Part shown: positions 1-7,880 of the stretch, in pieces | How positions within the stretch are numbered: the stretch's first letter is position 1 | Layout: each line of letters begins with the position of its first letter | Assembly: GCF_030817835.1 (NCBI RefSeq) | Contig: NZ_JAUSZR010000001.1 | Coordinates: 248,001-312,000 of the forward strand | Origin: Pseudarthrobacter sp. W1I19 | GTDB taxonomy: Bacteria > Actinomycetota > Actinomycetes > Actinomycetales > Micrococcaceae | Direction of reading: 5' to 3' | DNA: 64,000 nt | Position numbers and translations under genes: made by a program | Notes under the pieces: generated by a model | Seen by the model: only the letters and a program-made list of their open reading frames with translations | What the model was told of the DNA's origin: nothing | Database searches by the model: none

Positions 1-549
1 GATCTTGGGCAGGAGCTCGATGGCCGTCTCTTCGAGCGTTTTGCCCTCTTCGCCCTCAAGCAGGGCCGTGACCAGGGCGGTATCCGAGGTGTTGCCCTGC
101 TTCATCTCGCCGGTGAGCTGGCCGCCGTTGCGTTCCCGGATCATGGCATTGAGCTCGGCGGTGTTGGTGAGGTTGCCGTTGTGCGCCAGGGCCACGGTGC
201 CGGTGCTGGTGGCGCCGAGGGTGGGCTGGGCGTTGGCCCAGTGGCTGGCTCCGGTGGTGGAGTAGCGGCAGTGCCCCACGGCGAGATGCCCGGTGAGGGT
301 GTTCAGGGTGGTCTCGTCGAAGACCTGGGAGACGAGTCCCATGTCCTTGTAGACGTTGATCCGCTTGCCGTCGCTGGTGGCTATACCAGCCGACTCCTGA
401 CCGCGGTGCTGCAGTGCATACAGCCCGTAATAGGTAAGTTTTGCTACTTCTTCGCCTGGTGCCCAGACCCCGAAAACGCCACAGGCGTCCTGAGGGCCTT
501 TTTCGCCAGGGAGAAGATCATGAGAAAGTTTTCCATCGCCGCGTGCCAC
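1..549 (-). CDS. purF: Amidophosphoribosyltransferase (partial, N-terminal part)
   Basis: First committed step of purine synthesis: moves the amide nitrogen of glutamine onto PRPP, giving phosphoribosylamine in the cytosol. The visible 183 residues are the N-terminal Ntn-hydrolase glutaminase domain. The GTG start at 547-549 gives MARGDGKLSHDLLPGEK, a short propeptide before the catalytic cysteine (Cys23 in DACGVFG), which is normally exposed by self-cleavage. The family motifs YALQHRGQESAGIA, GHCRYSTTG and ALAHNGNLTN are all present. The rest of the gene, with the phosphoribosyltransferase domain, lies beyond the left edge. A small membrane protein gene lies just upstream on the same strand (59 nt away). 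Nothing looks damaged in the visible part. Confidence 0.96.
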   Translation of the reverse strand, partial: MARGDGKLSHDLLPGEKGPQDACGVFGVWAPGEEVAKLTYYGLYALQHRGQESAGIATSDGKRINVYKDMGLVSQVFDETTLNTLTGHLAVGHCRYSTTGASHWANAQPTLGATSTGTVALAHNGNLTNTAELNAMIRERNGGQLTGEMKQGNTSDTALVTALLEGEEGKTLEETAIELLPKI

Positions 550-607
550 TGGTCGATTATCTCACGATATGCGGTAGGACTTTTCCGGCCGTCCGTTTGT
601 GACCGGG

Positions 608-922
608 CTACTGCCGGTGGTCCGTATCCGGTTCGGAGTCGGGAACCGCTTCCACCACTGCCCGCTGCTGCCGTTTGACGCTGCGCCGGTCCAGGATGAG
701 GGCCAGTGCGGCACCCAGGATTGCGCCTGCGCCGGCGAACAGCACCAGGAAGAATCCGAACACCGAGGCGGGGTCGAAGTCCGGGGTGGCGGGGAGGCCG
801 TAAGCCACCGCCGCCGCTACCGCCGCGCCCACCAGTGCGCCCAGGATCAGGAACGGCACATATTTGGGTGCGCGGCGGACGGTGACCTCGCGGCGCTCGG
901 CGGCGGGTTGTTCAGAAGGCAT
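608..922 (-). CDS. Small two-helix membrane protein, unknown function
   Basis: A 104-residue protein not recognised as a named family. After a charged N-terminus with RRAPKY there are two hydrophobic stretches, roughly residues 22-44 and 53-80, separated by a short PDFDP loop, so it probably spans the membrane twice with both ends inside. The tail is charged (DRRSVKRQQ, then acidic). It lies directly upstream of purF in the same direction, an arrangement I recall from related actinobacteria, but no purine role is visible. Codon use matches its neighbours. The function is open. Confidence 0.7.
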   Translation of the reverse strand: MPSEQPAAERREVTVRRAPKYVPFLILGALVGAAVAAAVAYGLPATPDFDPASVFGFFLVLFAGAGAILGAALALILDRRSVKRQQRAVVEAVPDSEPDTDHRQ

Positions 923-943
923 GCATCAAGCCTACATTTCCGT

Positions 944-1004
944 GTTGCCCTATCACTTACGGTTGCCAAAACCCCGGAATGGGGACCATAAGTGATAGGG
1001 CAAC
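944..1004. repeat. Hairpin element with 16-bp perfect arms
   Basis: GTTGCCCTATCACTTA at 944-959 is exactly inverted at 989-1004, with a 29-nt loop containing AAAACCCCGGAAT. It sits just after the uraH stop and just before the start side of the membrane protein gene. It could end uraDH transcription, but there is no T-run on either side. The loop resembles that of the hairpin at 47518-47585, which suggests a small family of extragenic palindromic elements. Confidence 0.7.
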
Positions 1005-1010
1005 GGGAGG

Positions 1011-1349
1011 TCAGCTGCCGCGGTACGTGGAGTATGCGAACGGGCTGAGCAAGAGCGGAACGTGATAGTGCTCGGGGCCGGTGACTTCGAACACCAGGTC
1101 AACCTCAGGGAAAAAGGTTGCAGTCTGCAGTCCGGCGTAGTAGTTGCCGGTGGCGAAGTTGAGCTTGTAATGCCCCGCCTCCAGCTGCTCCGGACCCAGG
1201 TCCTTCGCCCGGCCGTCCGCGTCCGTGGTGGAGCCGGCAAGCTTCTGCCAGGTGCCGGCGTCGTTTTTGTAGAGCACGACGGCGACCCCCGCCGCCGGAC
1301 GTCCGGCGCCTGTGTCGAGGATGTGGGTGGTGACGTGGGAGACGCTCAT
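1011..1349 (-). CDS. uraH: 5-Hydroxyisourate hydrolase
   Basis: Transthyretin-like enzyme that opens 5-hydroxyisourate, the uricase product, to OHCU in uric acid breakdown. At 112 residues it has the normal family length. It shows the N-terminal signature HVTTHILDTGAGRPA (catalytic His), the central transthyretin-fold strands, and the diagnostic C-terminal tetrapeptide YRGS. It overlaps the upstream uraD by 4 nt (ATGA-type overlap), so the two are cotranslated and act in consecutive steps. No uricase gene is in the window. An operator-like palindrome upstream of uraD probably controls both. Confidence 0.95.
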   Translation of the reverse strand: MSVSHVTTHILDTGAGRPAAGVAVVLYKNDAGTWQKLAGSTTDADGRAKDLGPEQLEAGHYKLNFATGNYYAGLQTATFFPEVDLVFEVTGPEHYHVPLLLSPFAYSTYRGS

Positions 1350-1843
1350 TCGGTAATCAGTCCTTCGAGCCGCAGAACGGCAATCTCACGCAGCTGCTGT
1401 GCCACGATGGTGTCTTCTTCGCCCGGGGAGTTGGCAAGCCGTTCATTCAGGGCCTGCAGGATTTCGGGGGCAGTCCGTCCGGCGGCGCGGATCAGGAAGA
1501 CACGGCCGAACTTTTCCTCGTAGTCCTTGTTGCCCTGTGCTAAAGCCTGCGCAACGCCTGCGTCCGCGGGGTCTACGCCTGCCTGCTCGGAACGGGACAT
1601 GGACGCTTCGGCTGTGGCCGCCGTCGGACGTTCCCCGATCCGGGGGTGGTGTGCCATGGCGGACTCAACTTCGGCGGAAGTGAACGGGTTGGCTGCTTCG
1701 GCGGCAAATGCCAGGAGCGCATCCTTGCTGGAGTAAGGCCGGGCGGCGGCCACGGTGTCCACCCAGCGCTGGACGTCGATGCAGGGCCTGAGGGTTTCCG
1801 CGGCCCGCGCAGGGTCCGCAGTGTTGAATTCGGCAAGCTTCAT
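1346..1843 (-). CDS. uraD: OHCU decarboxylase
   Basis: Decarboxylates 2-oxo-4-hydroxy-4-carboxy-5-ureidoimidazoline to S-allantoin, the step after UraH. The 165-residue protein is all-helical in type and carries the family motif AHHPRIGER (His-Pro-Arg around the active site), plus FNTADPARAAETLRPC near the N-terminus and the NKDYEEKFGRVFLI block. A Shine-Dalgarno-like AGGAAG precedes the ATG. It is the first gene of the uraD-uraH pair. Its upstream region holds a palindrome closely matching one in front of hyi at 18.6 kb, linking it to the glyoxylate operon that contains allB, the enzyme for its product. Confidence 0.95.
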   Translation of the reverse strand: MKLAEFNTADPARAAETLRPCIDVQRWVDTVAAARPYSSKDALLAFAAEAANPFTSAEVESAMAHHPRIGERPTAATAEASMSRSEQAGVDPADAGVAQALAQGNKDYEEKFGRVFLIRAAGRTAPEILQALNERLANSPGEEDTIVAQQLREIAVLRLEGLITE

Positions 1844-1898
1844 GCTGGCTGCTTCCTAGGTAACAAATGCTGGCATCCATGGTGACGGCTATGCGGAG

Positions 1899-1988
1899 GC
1901 CGGACGTCCGGCACCTGATCCTTGGTACGCCACGGGACGCACCAAGCAGGCTTCCGCATCATGGAACTGTTATTTCAGCATACGTAAT
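1899..1988 (-). promoter_or_regulatory. Upstream control region of uraDH with IclR-type palindrome
   Basis: The key site is 1952-1966; on the coding strand it reads TTCCATGATGCGGAA, an interrupted palindrome. A weaker copy (TTACGTATGCTGAA) lies about 22 bp further upstream at 1974-1988. The stronger site differs at only three of 15 positions from the one before hyi (18625-18639). A perfect 14-bp palindrome GCCGGACGTCCGGC is at 1899-1912, and CTTGGT/ACCAAG arms are at 1921-1946. Assignment to an IclR-type (AllR-like) regulator is inference. Confidence 0.5.
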
Positions 1989-2101
1989 ATTGAAGTGGAG
2001 CGTGGCGATGGTGTCAAGAGACTACAACAGCCGTCAGGCCAGGCCGGTATTATCGCGGGAGAGCCGCAGGCTCGACCAGTTTTTTACTGGGGGAACACTA
2101 A

Positions 2102-3349
2102 ATGAATACGGACGGGACGGCTATGCAAACGCTGACCGATCAGGATTCCGCACGCGAGCTTGGCCTGCGGGAGTATGGGCTGATACCTGCCTATGGTGGT
2201 GAGAGGCCGGTACTGAAAGACGCCAAGGCGAGGGGTGCACTGGACAACCTCGTGAGGCTGGCCGCATCGTTGTGCGGCGTTCCCTTCGGCGTGGTCAACA
2301 TCATCACCTCAGGGCAGCAGGTGCAGGTAGCGGCATCCGGAATGGATCCCGGCATCTGCTCCCGCGAGGACTCGATGTGCGCCGCGGTCTTCTTGACCGG
2401 GGGGACAACTGTGGTGCGGGACGCTTCGCAGGACCCAAGGTTCGCCGCCAACCCGTTTGTGACCGGCGAGATAGCCGACGTCCGCTTCTACGCCTCCATC
2501 CCGCTGGAGACCTCCTCCGGACTGGTCCTTGGTTCCCTGTGCGTCTTCTCCAATGAGCCGGAACTGCCCACGCTGGAGCAGATCAGCCTGATGGAAGTGC
2601 TCGCGCAGCAGGTGGTGGAGCTTCTTGAACTCCAGCACCGCACGCTGCAGCTCAACGAAGCCTTGGCCGAACTGCAGCGCAGCAACGCCATGCTGGCGGA
2701 GTTCGCGGGACGGGTGAGCCACGATCTCCGTTCGCCGCTCACCACCATCCTTGGTTACGTGGAGCTGGCAGAGGACGATCCGGACATCCAGCCGGACCAC
2801 CCGTTCGCGGAGTACCTGGGCCATATCGGCAGCGGCGGGCGGCGCATGCTGGACACGCTGGATGACGTCCTGGACTACGCGCGGGCTGACGGCACCATCA
2901 ACCGGGAGCGGCTGTCCTTACTCGCGGTGTCGTCGGAGGCCGCCCGGGATCTGGGTGTCGACCTGGGCCTGGCAAGCGGCATCCTGTGCGAGGACGCCGA
3001 GCTCTTCGCAGACCGGTCCCAGCTGCGGACCCTGCTGCAGAACCTGCTGGCAAACTCGTTGAATTACCAGAGTCCCGCCAGGGCGTTGCGGGTCACTGTC
3101 AGGGCGGAGCCGGGCGTGCACGGCACCATCATCCACGTGGCCGATAACGGCAAGGGCATCCTGGCGTCCGAGCGGAGTAAAGCCGTGGAGCCCCTGGTGC
3201 GGCTGAACCGGCCCGGCGACGGGCCCGGGACAGGGCTGGGCCTGGCTACCTGCCGCCGGATTGCCCAGGCACACGGCGGCGAGCTCTCCATCAGCGATAC
3301 TCCGGGCGGCGGGGCCACCGTGTCGGTGACCTTCCCCGACGAACCCTGA
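2102..3349 (+). CDS. GAF-domain sensor histidine kinase
   Basis: Cytosolic sensor kinase of 415 residues without membrane segments. A GAF domain covers about residues 40-185 (the GVPFGVVNIITSGQQV and GSLCVFSNEP blocks are typical of GAF sensors). A HisKA dimerisation domain follows, with the phospho-accepting His near residue 207 in RVSHDLRSPLTTILGYVE. The HATPase domain shows an N box (LLANSLNYQ), G1 box (VADNGKGI) and G2 box (GTGLGLA). The ATG follows a GGGGGAA Shine-Dalgarno by 7 nt; an in-frame ATG at 2126 is an alternative. No response regulator lies next to it in the same direction. The facing operon contains a response-regulator phosphatase, which is a possible but unproven partner. 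Confidence 0.88.
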   Translation: MNTDGTAMQTLTDQDSARELGLREYGLIPAYGGERPVLKDAKARGALDNLVRLAASLCGVPFGVVNIITSGQQVQVAASGMDPGICSREDSMCAAVFLTGGTTVVRDASQDPRFAANPFVTGEIADVRFYASIPLETSSGLVLGSLCVFSNEPELPTLEQISLMEVLAQQVVELLELQHRTLQLNEALAELQRSNAMLAEFAGRVSHDLRSPLTTILGYVELAEDDPDIQPDHPFAEYLGHIGSGGRRMLDTLDDVLDYARADGTINRERLSLLAVSSEAARDLGVDLGLASGILCEDAELFADRSQLRTLLQNLLANSLNYQSPARALRVTVRAEPGVHGTIIHVADNGKGILASERSKAVEPLVRLNRPGDGPGTGLGLATCRRIAQAHGGELSISDTPGGGATVSVTFPDEP

Positions 3350-3361
3350 TCTTCTGGATTC

Positions 3362-3414
3362 TTCGGACAGATACCGCGGCGTAACCGGCCTGTAAGTCCC
3401 CGTATCTGTCCGAA
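3362..3414. terminator. Hairpin between convergent genes
   Basis: Thirteen-base perfect arms TTCGGACAGATAC (3362-3374) and its inverse (3402-3414), followed by AAAA. It lies between the stop of the histidine kinase and the stop of the RsbW-like gene, so it can act for both directions. The 27-nt loop is long for a classical terminator. Confidence 0.5.
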
Positions 3415-3427
3415 AACGCAGACGGCT

Positions 3428-3850
3428 CTAGCCCTGGGACGTCCTGGACAGGACCCAGGTGTTGGTGCCGTCCTGCCGCTCAAACGTGACGGTGGTGACC
3501 AGCGCCTGGATCAGCGCCAAGCCCCTGCCGGACTCGGCGTCCTCGCCCGGTGTTGCCGGCTCCATGGAACCGAACGGGGGCTTGGCGTGGTAGGCACTGA
3601 CCCTGGCCTGCAGCAGCGTGGGCTTGACGGTGATGTCCACTCCGAGCTCCACTGGTTCCTGGCCCGCGGGCTCCGCGTGCTGGACAATGTTCGACGCCGA
3701 CTCGATGACCGCCGTCGTGAACGTCATCTGGTCCATGTCCTGCACAAAGGGGACGTCGAGCCAGAGGCTGTCCAGGTCATTGTGGACGGATTCGATGGCG
3801 TCTTCTGCCGCGAGCCCGCGGAAGCTGCGGGACGCCAGGACCTCAGTCAT
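3428..3850 (-). CDS. RsbW-like anti-sigma factor / serine kinase (HATPase)
   Basis: GHKL-type ATPase of 140 residues, the size of RsbW/SpoIIAB kinases. The N box is TAVIESASNIVQH and the G2 box GRGLALI; the region where family members carry the DxGxP box reads AKPPFGS, so the G1 box is atypical. In partner switching such kinases bind and inactivate a sigma factor or other target, and phosphorylate a STAS antagonist. The ATG at 3848-3850 was chosen because MTEVLASRSF begins the conserved part; it overlaps the STAS gene by 8 nt. It is the last gene of an operon with the STAS protein, a glycosyltransferase and a PP2C response regulator. No sigma factor gene is adjacent, so the target is unknown. 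Confidence 0.85.
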   Translation of the reverse strand: MTEVLASRSFRGLAAEDAIESVHNDLDSLWLDVPFVQDMDQMTFTTAVIESASNIVQHAEPAGQEPVELGVDITVKPTLLQARVSAYHAKPPFGSMEPATPGEDAESGRGLALIQALVTTVTFERQDGTNTWVLSRTSQG

Positions 3851-4175
3851 TGCTGAACGCCTCTTCGGCAGAGGTGTAGGAGGTGAGAACCTTGTCCATG
3901 CTGGTGAGCTGCAGGACCATCTTGACCTGCGGCTGGACAGCGGCAATTCGGAGGTCGCCGCCCGCCTGCCGGGCAGCCTTGAGGCAGCCGATCAGCGCGC
4001 CAAGGCCCGAGGAGTCCATAAACGCCGTGTTCTCCAAATTCACCACGATCCGGTTGGACCCGCCCGCGATCACATCCGTGACGAACTCGCGCAGCTTCGG
4101 CGCGGACACCATGTTCAGCCGTCCGTCCGCCTTGACCTCCGCATACGAGTCCTTGACCTCATAGCTAAACTCCAT
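3843..4175 (-). CDS. STAS-domain anti-sigma factor antagonist (RsbV-like)
   Basis: A 110-residue single STAS domain. The segment NTAFMDSSGLGALIG carries the conserved serine (DSSG) that partner kinases phosphorylate; unphosphorylated protein sequesters the kinase. The ATG at 4173-4175 was preferred over a longer form because AGAGAGGG lies just upstream and MEFSYEVKDSYAEV begins the first STAS strand. It overlaps the glycosyltransferase end by 11 nt and the kinase start by 8 nt, so expression is tightly coupled. The PP2C phosphatase two genes upstream is the obvious enzyme to dephosphorylate it (inference from RsbU/RsbV/RsbW). Confidence 0.88.
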   Translation of the reverse strand: MEFSYEVKDSYAEVKADGRLNMVSAPKLREFVTDVIAGGSNRIVVNLENTAFMDSSGLGALIGCLKAARQAGGDLRIAAVQPQVKMVLQLTSMDKVLTSYTSAEEAFSND

Positions 4176-6136
4176 CTGGATCCCTCTCTGTAACTGCCGG
4201 ATCACCGGCCGGTTCATAACCCTTGTAAAGCACTGCGCGCACCAAAATGCTCATCACCACCAGGTCGAAGATGACCCAGGCGACATTGACCAGGGTGCCG
4301 AGCGGTTCGGCCAGGCCGGCGGCAAGGCGGATAATTCCGACGACGGCCGCCACCGCCAGCAGCACCGACACCACAATCTGTGGCCGGATCAGGCTCCAGC
4401 TGGGTCCGCCGCTCTGGCGGGCCTTGGGGGTGACGGCAAAGCCCAGGGGACGGCCGAACCAGACGTTCCGGGCCGCCGTCGAGCACGCCTTGATCCAGGT
4501 GGGGAACAGGGCCAGGCTGTACTGCTGGCCGCGCCAGGTGGGGATGCCCCGGCCGGCAACCGCGAACAGCAGCTGGTTGGCCACCATGAACGGGATGAAC
4601 CGGATGAAGAAGTCCCAGCTCAGGCTCGTCACCGGCAGGATGCCCAGGAGCAGGTAGATGATGGGCGCGGCGAAGTAGATCACTGCCGCGTAGCCGCTCA
4701 GGTAAGTCCACATGGTGGCGAAGTACATCAACCGCTGGCCGATCTTGAGGCCCTTCTGGACCAGCGGGTTCTCGCGGAGCAGCACTTGGATGGTGCCCTG
4801 TGCCCAGCGCAGGCGCTGGGTGAGCATGGTTTTGAGGTCCTCCGGGGCCAGCCCGTAGGCCAGGATTTCGTGGTGGTAGACGCTCTCCCAGCCCATGGCG
4901 TGCATCCGCATGGCGGTGGCCATGTCCTCGGTGACGGAGATGGTGGCCAGCGGCATCACCGGCTGCGCTTCGTCGTTGCGCTCCACGGACAGCGCGTCCA
5001 GGACGGCCTGCACGGATTCCAGGGCACCCAGCGGCGACCAGTCGCGGGCGGACATGCGCTGCACGGCGTCGTCCGCCACGACGGGAACGCCGGACTCGCC
5101 CACGTGCGCCAGTTCCATCGCCGCGATTTCTTCGAGGTCGGCCTGGAGGGCTTCGACGTCGGCCATCACCAGGGTCTGCACGGCGGCGTCCACGCGGCGG
5201 CGCACGCGGTAGGTGATCTCGCTCAGGGCCCCGCCGGCTTCGAGCTCCTGCTGGGCTTCGCGGGTGGCTGCCTCCACCTCGTCCAGCACCTGGGCCACCA
5301 GGGGAGCCTCCACGTCCGCGGACTTCCGGGCCTGCTTGATGGCGGAACGGGAGGCGGCCAGCGCCCGGCGGATGCTCTTCTCGGTTTCCTTCACGTAGCC
5401 CACGAGGCCCAGCTGCATCAGGGCCTCCCGGCGCAGGATGGCGTTGGAGCCGCAGAAGAAGGCGGCATTCCAGCCGTCCTTGCCACTGCTGGATGGGGCC
5501 GTAGAAGAGGGGCGCCTGGCTGCCCAGGGGATCGCTGGCCGGGACGTTGCTGAAGTACTGGGGCGTCTGCACCAGTGCCACCCGGCGGTTGTTGAAGTAG
5601 CCGAGGGTCTTTTCGAGGATGTCGGGCTCGGGGATCTGGTCAGCGTCCAGGATCAGGAGGAATTCGCCGTGAGTCTGCATCAGGGCGTTGTTCAGGTTTC
5701 CGGCTTTTGCGTGCCGGGGCAGGCTGGAGGTCCAGTCCTCACTGCGGGTGACATAGCCCAGGCCGTGCTGTTCTGCGAGTGCCTTGAGTTCGGGCCGGGC
5801 GCCGTCGTCCAGGATCCAGGTGCTGTGCGGGTGCCGGATCCTCTGGGCGGCCAGCGCGGTGGTCATCACCATGTCCAGGTCTTCGTTGTAGGTGGTGATG
5901 AAGACGTCCACTGTGGCGTCATGCGGTGGCGGCGGGGCGCCCTTGCGGATCTTCAGTTTCCACACCGTCATTCCGAACAGCATCACGTCGATCAGGCTGT
6001 AGGTTTCGGCGATCACCAGGGGCAGGGCGATCCACCAGGCTTCCCAGTTCAGCGATGCCGCCCAGCGCCAGGCGATGTAGTTGACGCCGGTGAAAACGGT
6101 CAGTACCACTACCAGCCGGGTCCAGAAGCGGGTCAT
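4165..6136 (-). pseudogene. Cellulose-synthase-like family 2 glycosyltransferase, frameshifted
   Basis: Membrane processive GT2 enzyme that would make an extracellular polysaccharide. Restored length is 656 residues: two N-terminal membrane helices, catalytic Asp motifs (TYNEDLD, ILDDGAR, DADQIP), then TED (Asp about 404) and QRLRW (440-444), then about five membrane helices. One extra base at 5485 (A on the plus strand) breaks the frame: reading CAGCAGTGGCAAGG, removal of the T restores GKDGWNAAFFCGSNA. Both halves stay free of other lesions, so it is a very recent mutation or a sequencing error. About 148 helical residues (roughly 248-395) interrupt the catalytic domain between the GSNA and TED motifs. 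Start overlaps the PP2C stop by 4 nt; the stop overlaps the STAS start. The substrate is not identifiable. Confidence 0.85.
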
Positions 6137-7245
6137 GCCGCAGCCTGCTCCGGCAGCCGGCGGACCACAACCACAGTAACGTCGTCCTCGGCCGTTTCAG
6201 CCGGAGCGAGGGCCATAATGGCGCTGCTGGCGGCGTGTGCCGAATCCTGGCTTTGGGCGGCGCTGCGGACGGCTTCGGTGAAGTCCTCCACGGTGTCGAA
6301 GACGTCCAGCACGCCGTCACTGACCACCACCAGGGAATCTCCCGGGGCGAGTTCCAGGGTGGACTGCGGCCATTGCGATCCTGCCCACGCGCCCACCGGG
6401 GGACCGGCGGAGGGGAGCCGTTCAGCAGTGCCGCCGGAGCGGACGTGCAGCGCAAGCCCATGCCCGGCGTCGACATAGCTGACGGTTCCGGACGCGGCGT
6501 CAAGGCGGGCGTGGAACAACGTGACGAAGGAGTTGGAGGAGTCCAGGTCCGTGGCGATCGCCTTGCTGGCGGAGGCGAAGGCGCCGTCCAGGTCCTGCCG
6601 GCGCCCCGTGGAGCGCATTACCGCGCGGACCGTTGCCGCGATGAGCGCGGCGCCCATGCCCTTTCCCATGGCATCGGCGAAGGTGAGGTGGAGCCCCTCC
6701 GGCGTCTGGTACCAGTCGTAGAAGTCCCCGCCCACGCTGCGGGAGGGACGGAAGACGCCGGCGACGTCGTAGCCGTCCACGCGGATGTCCTCCTTGGGCA
6801 GGAGGCTTTGCTGGACTTCCGTGGCGCGTTCCAGTTCGCTCCGGTTGGCCGAATCCGCGGCTGGGGAGGGCCGGCGGCGGAACAGGGCGTTGATGCGGGA
6901 CTGCAGCTCGCGCGGGCTGAACGGCTTGCTGATGTACTCGTCCGCGCCGTTGTCCAGGCCGGTCAGCTTGTCCAGTTCATCGGCCCGGGCCGTGAGCATC
7001 ACAATGAAGGCGTCCGAGAATTCCCGGAGCAGCTTGCAGACTTCGAGGCCGTCAATGTCCGGAAGGTTCAGGTCCAGCGTGACCAGATCAGGCTGGACGC
7101 GCCGGACTTCCTCCACTCCGGATAGGCCGGCGGCGGCCTCCGTCACGTCGAAGCCCTGCTTGGCCAGGACGCGGACCAGCAGGCCGCGGATGTCCGGGTC
7201 ATCTTCGATGACAACGGCACGACGGATTTCGGGGGGAGAGACCAT
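6133..7245 (-). CDS. Response regulator with PP2C (RsbU/SpoIIE-type) phosphatase output
   Basis: A 370-residue fusion. Residues 1-125 form a receiver domain: acidic pocket VIEDDPD, phospho-Asp58 in LVTLDLNLPD, and the conserved Lys in YISKPFSPRE. After a short helical linker (ELERATEVQQSLLP), residues about 150-365 form a PP2C_SpoIIE phosphatase with metal-binding SVGGDFYD, FADAMGKGMGA and VVSDGVLD. Phosphorylation by a histidine kinase would set phosphatase activity on a phospho-STAS protein; the STAS gene is two genes downstream. The stop overlaps the glycosyltransferase start (ATGA), which makes it the first gene of a four-gene operon. The Shine-Dalgarno before this ATG is weak. Confidence 0.9.
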   Translation of the reverse strand: MVSPPEIRRAVVIEDDPDIRGLLVRVLAKQGFDVTEAAAGLSGVEEVRRVQPDLVTLDLNLPDIDGLEVCKLLREFSDAFIVMLTARADELDKLTGLDNGADEYISKPFSPRELQSRINALFRRRPSPAADSANRSELERATEVQQSLLPKEDIRVDGYDVAGVFRPSRSVGGDFYDWYQTPEGLHLTFADAMGKGMGAALIAATVRAVMRSTGRRQDLDGAFASASKAIATDLDSSNSFVTLFHARLDAASGTVSYVDAGHGLALHVRSGGTAERLPSAGPPVGAWAGSQWPQSTLELAPGDSLVVVSDGVLDVFDTVEDFTEAVRSAAQSQDSAHAASSAIMALAPAETAEDDVTVVVVRRLPEQAAA

Positions 7246-7509
7246 AGGTCTACTTCTACCGTATTAACGGCTACCAAACATGTCGCAGGGCAACAGGTGC
7301 TGTGAAGTCACCCCGCGTTTTCGTCCGACGGCGGGATGCCGCTGGTTGCCCCGGCCCGTCCTGGCCGATCTTGCGCAAATCTTGGGACCCGCTTGCCCGG
7401 ACGTTGAGGAACGCCCGGGACACTCGAAGTCAGGGATCAGCTTTATGAGGACAAGCGTCAACGACGACCACGTCCGGGGCTGGCCGGCTTGGCAGGAAGG
7501 TGGAGCCAA

Positions 7510-7827
7510 ATGGGACATGCCAACACAACCAACCAGACAGCGGCAGCACGCGACCTGCCACGGGCGGCACTGGACAAGGGCAGGGCATTGCTGCGCGTCT
7601 ACTTCCACTCCCGGAAGGTGCGCGCCGCAGCCAATGCGCTGGCTCAAGCACTCGCCGAATCACGGGAGGCCTCCAGTTGGCCCGGTGACCGGCTGCCGGT
7701 GGGGGAGGAGCTGTCCGCGCAGGTGGAGAAGCTGACGCGCCGCCTGAAGCTGGAGACCGAGGCCCACAACAGGCTGGAGGCGCTTTTCAGGAGTGTGGAT
7801 TTGGGGCGTTCCGCCGCGGCGGTTTAG
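7510..7827 (+). CDS. Conserved small hypothetical protein
   Basis: A 105-residue protein starting MGHANTTNQTAAAR. I do not recognise the family. It is mostly helical and charged, with a basic middle (HSRKVRAAANALAQALAES) and a predicted coiled segment near the C-terminus (AQVEKLTRRLKLETEAHNRLEALF). No signal peptide or membrane segment is visible. The ATG at 7510 was chosen because GGTGGAG sits 5 nt upstream; an in-frame ATG at 7489 has no such site. It is followed by a 39-residue membrane protein gene 53 nt downstream in the same direction. Confidence 0.6.
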   Translation: MGHANTTNQTAAARDLPRAALDKGRALLRVYFHSRKVRAAANALAQALAESREASSWPGDRLPVGEELSAQVEKLTRRLKLETEAHNRLEALFRSVDLGRSAAAV

Positions 7828-7880
7828 GTGCCACACTTAGGAGCAATCGAGTGGCTGGGGGATACAGTCAGGAGATTGCA

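Noticed and set aside
4214..5480. Continuation of the glycosyltransferase frame as an Arg/Pro/Gly-rich C-terminal half
   Set aside because: This is the wrong frame after the base insertion at 5485; all GT2 motifs continue in the neighbouring frame.
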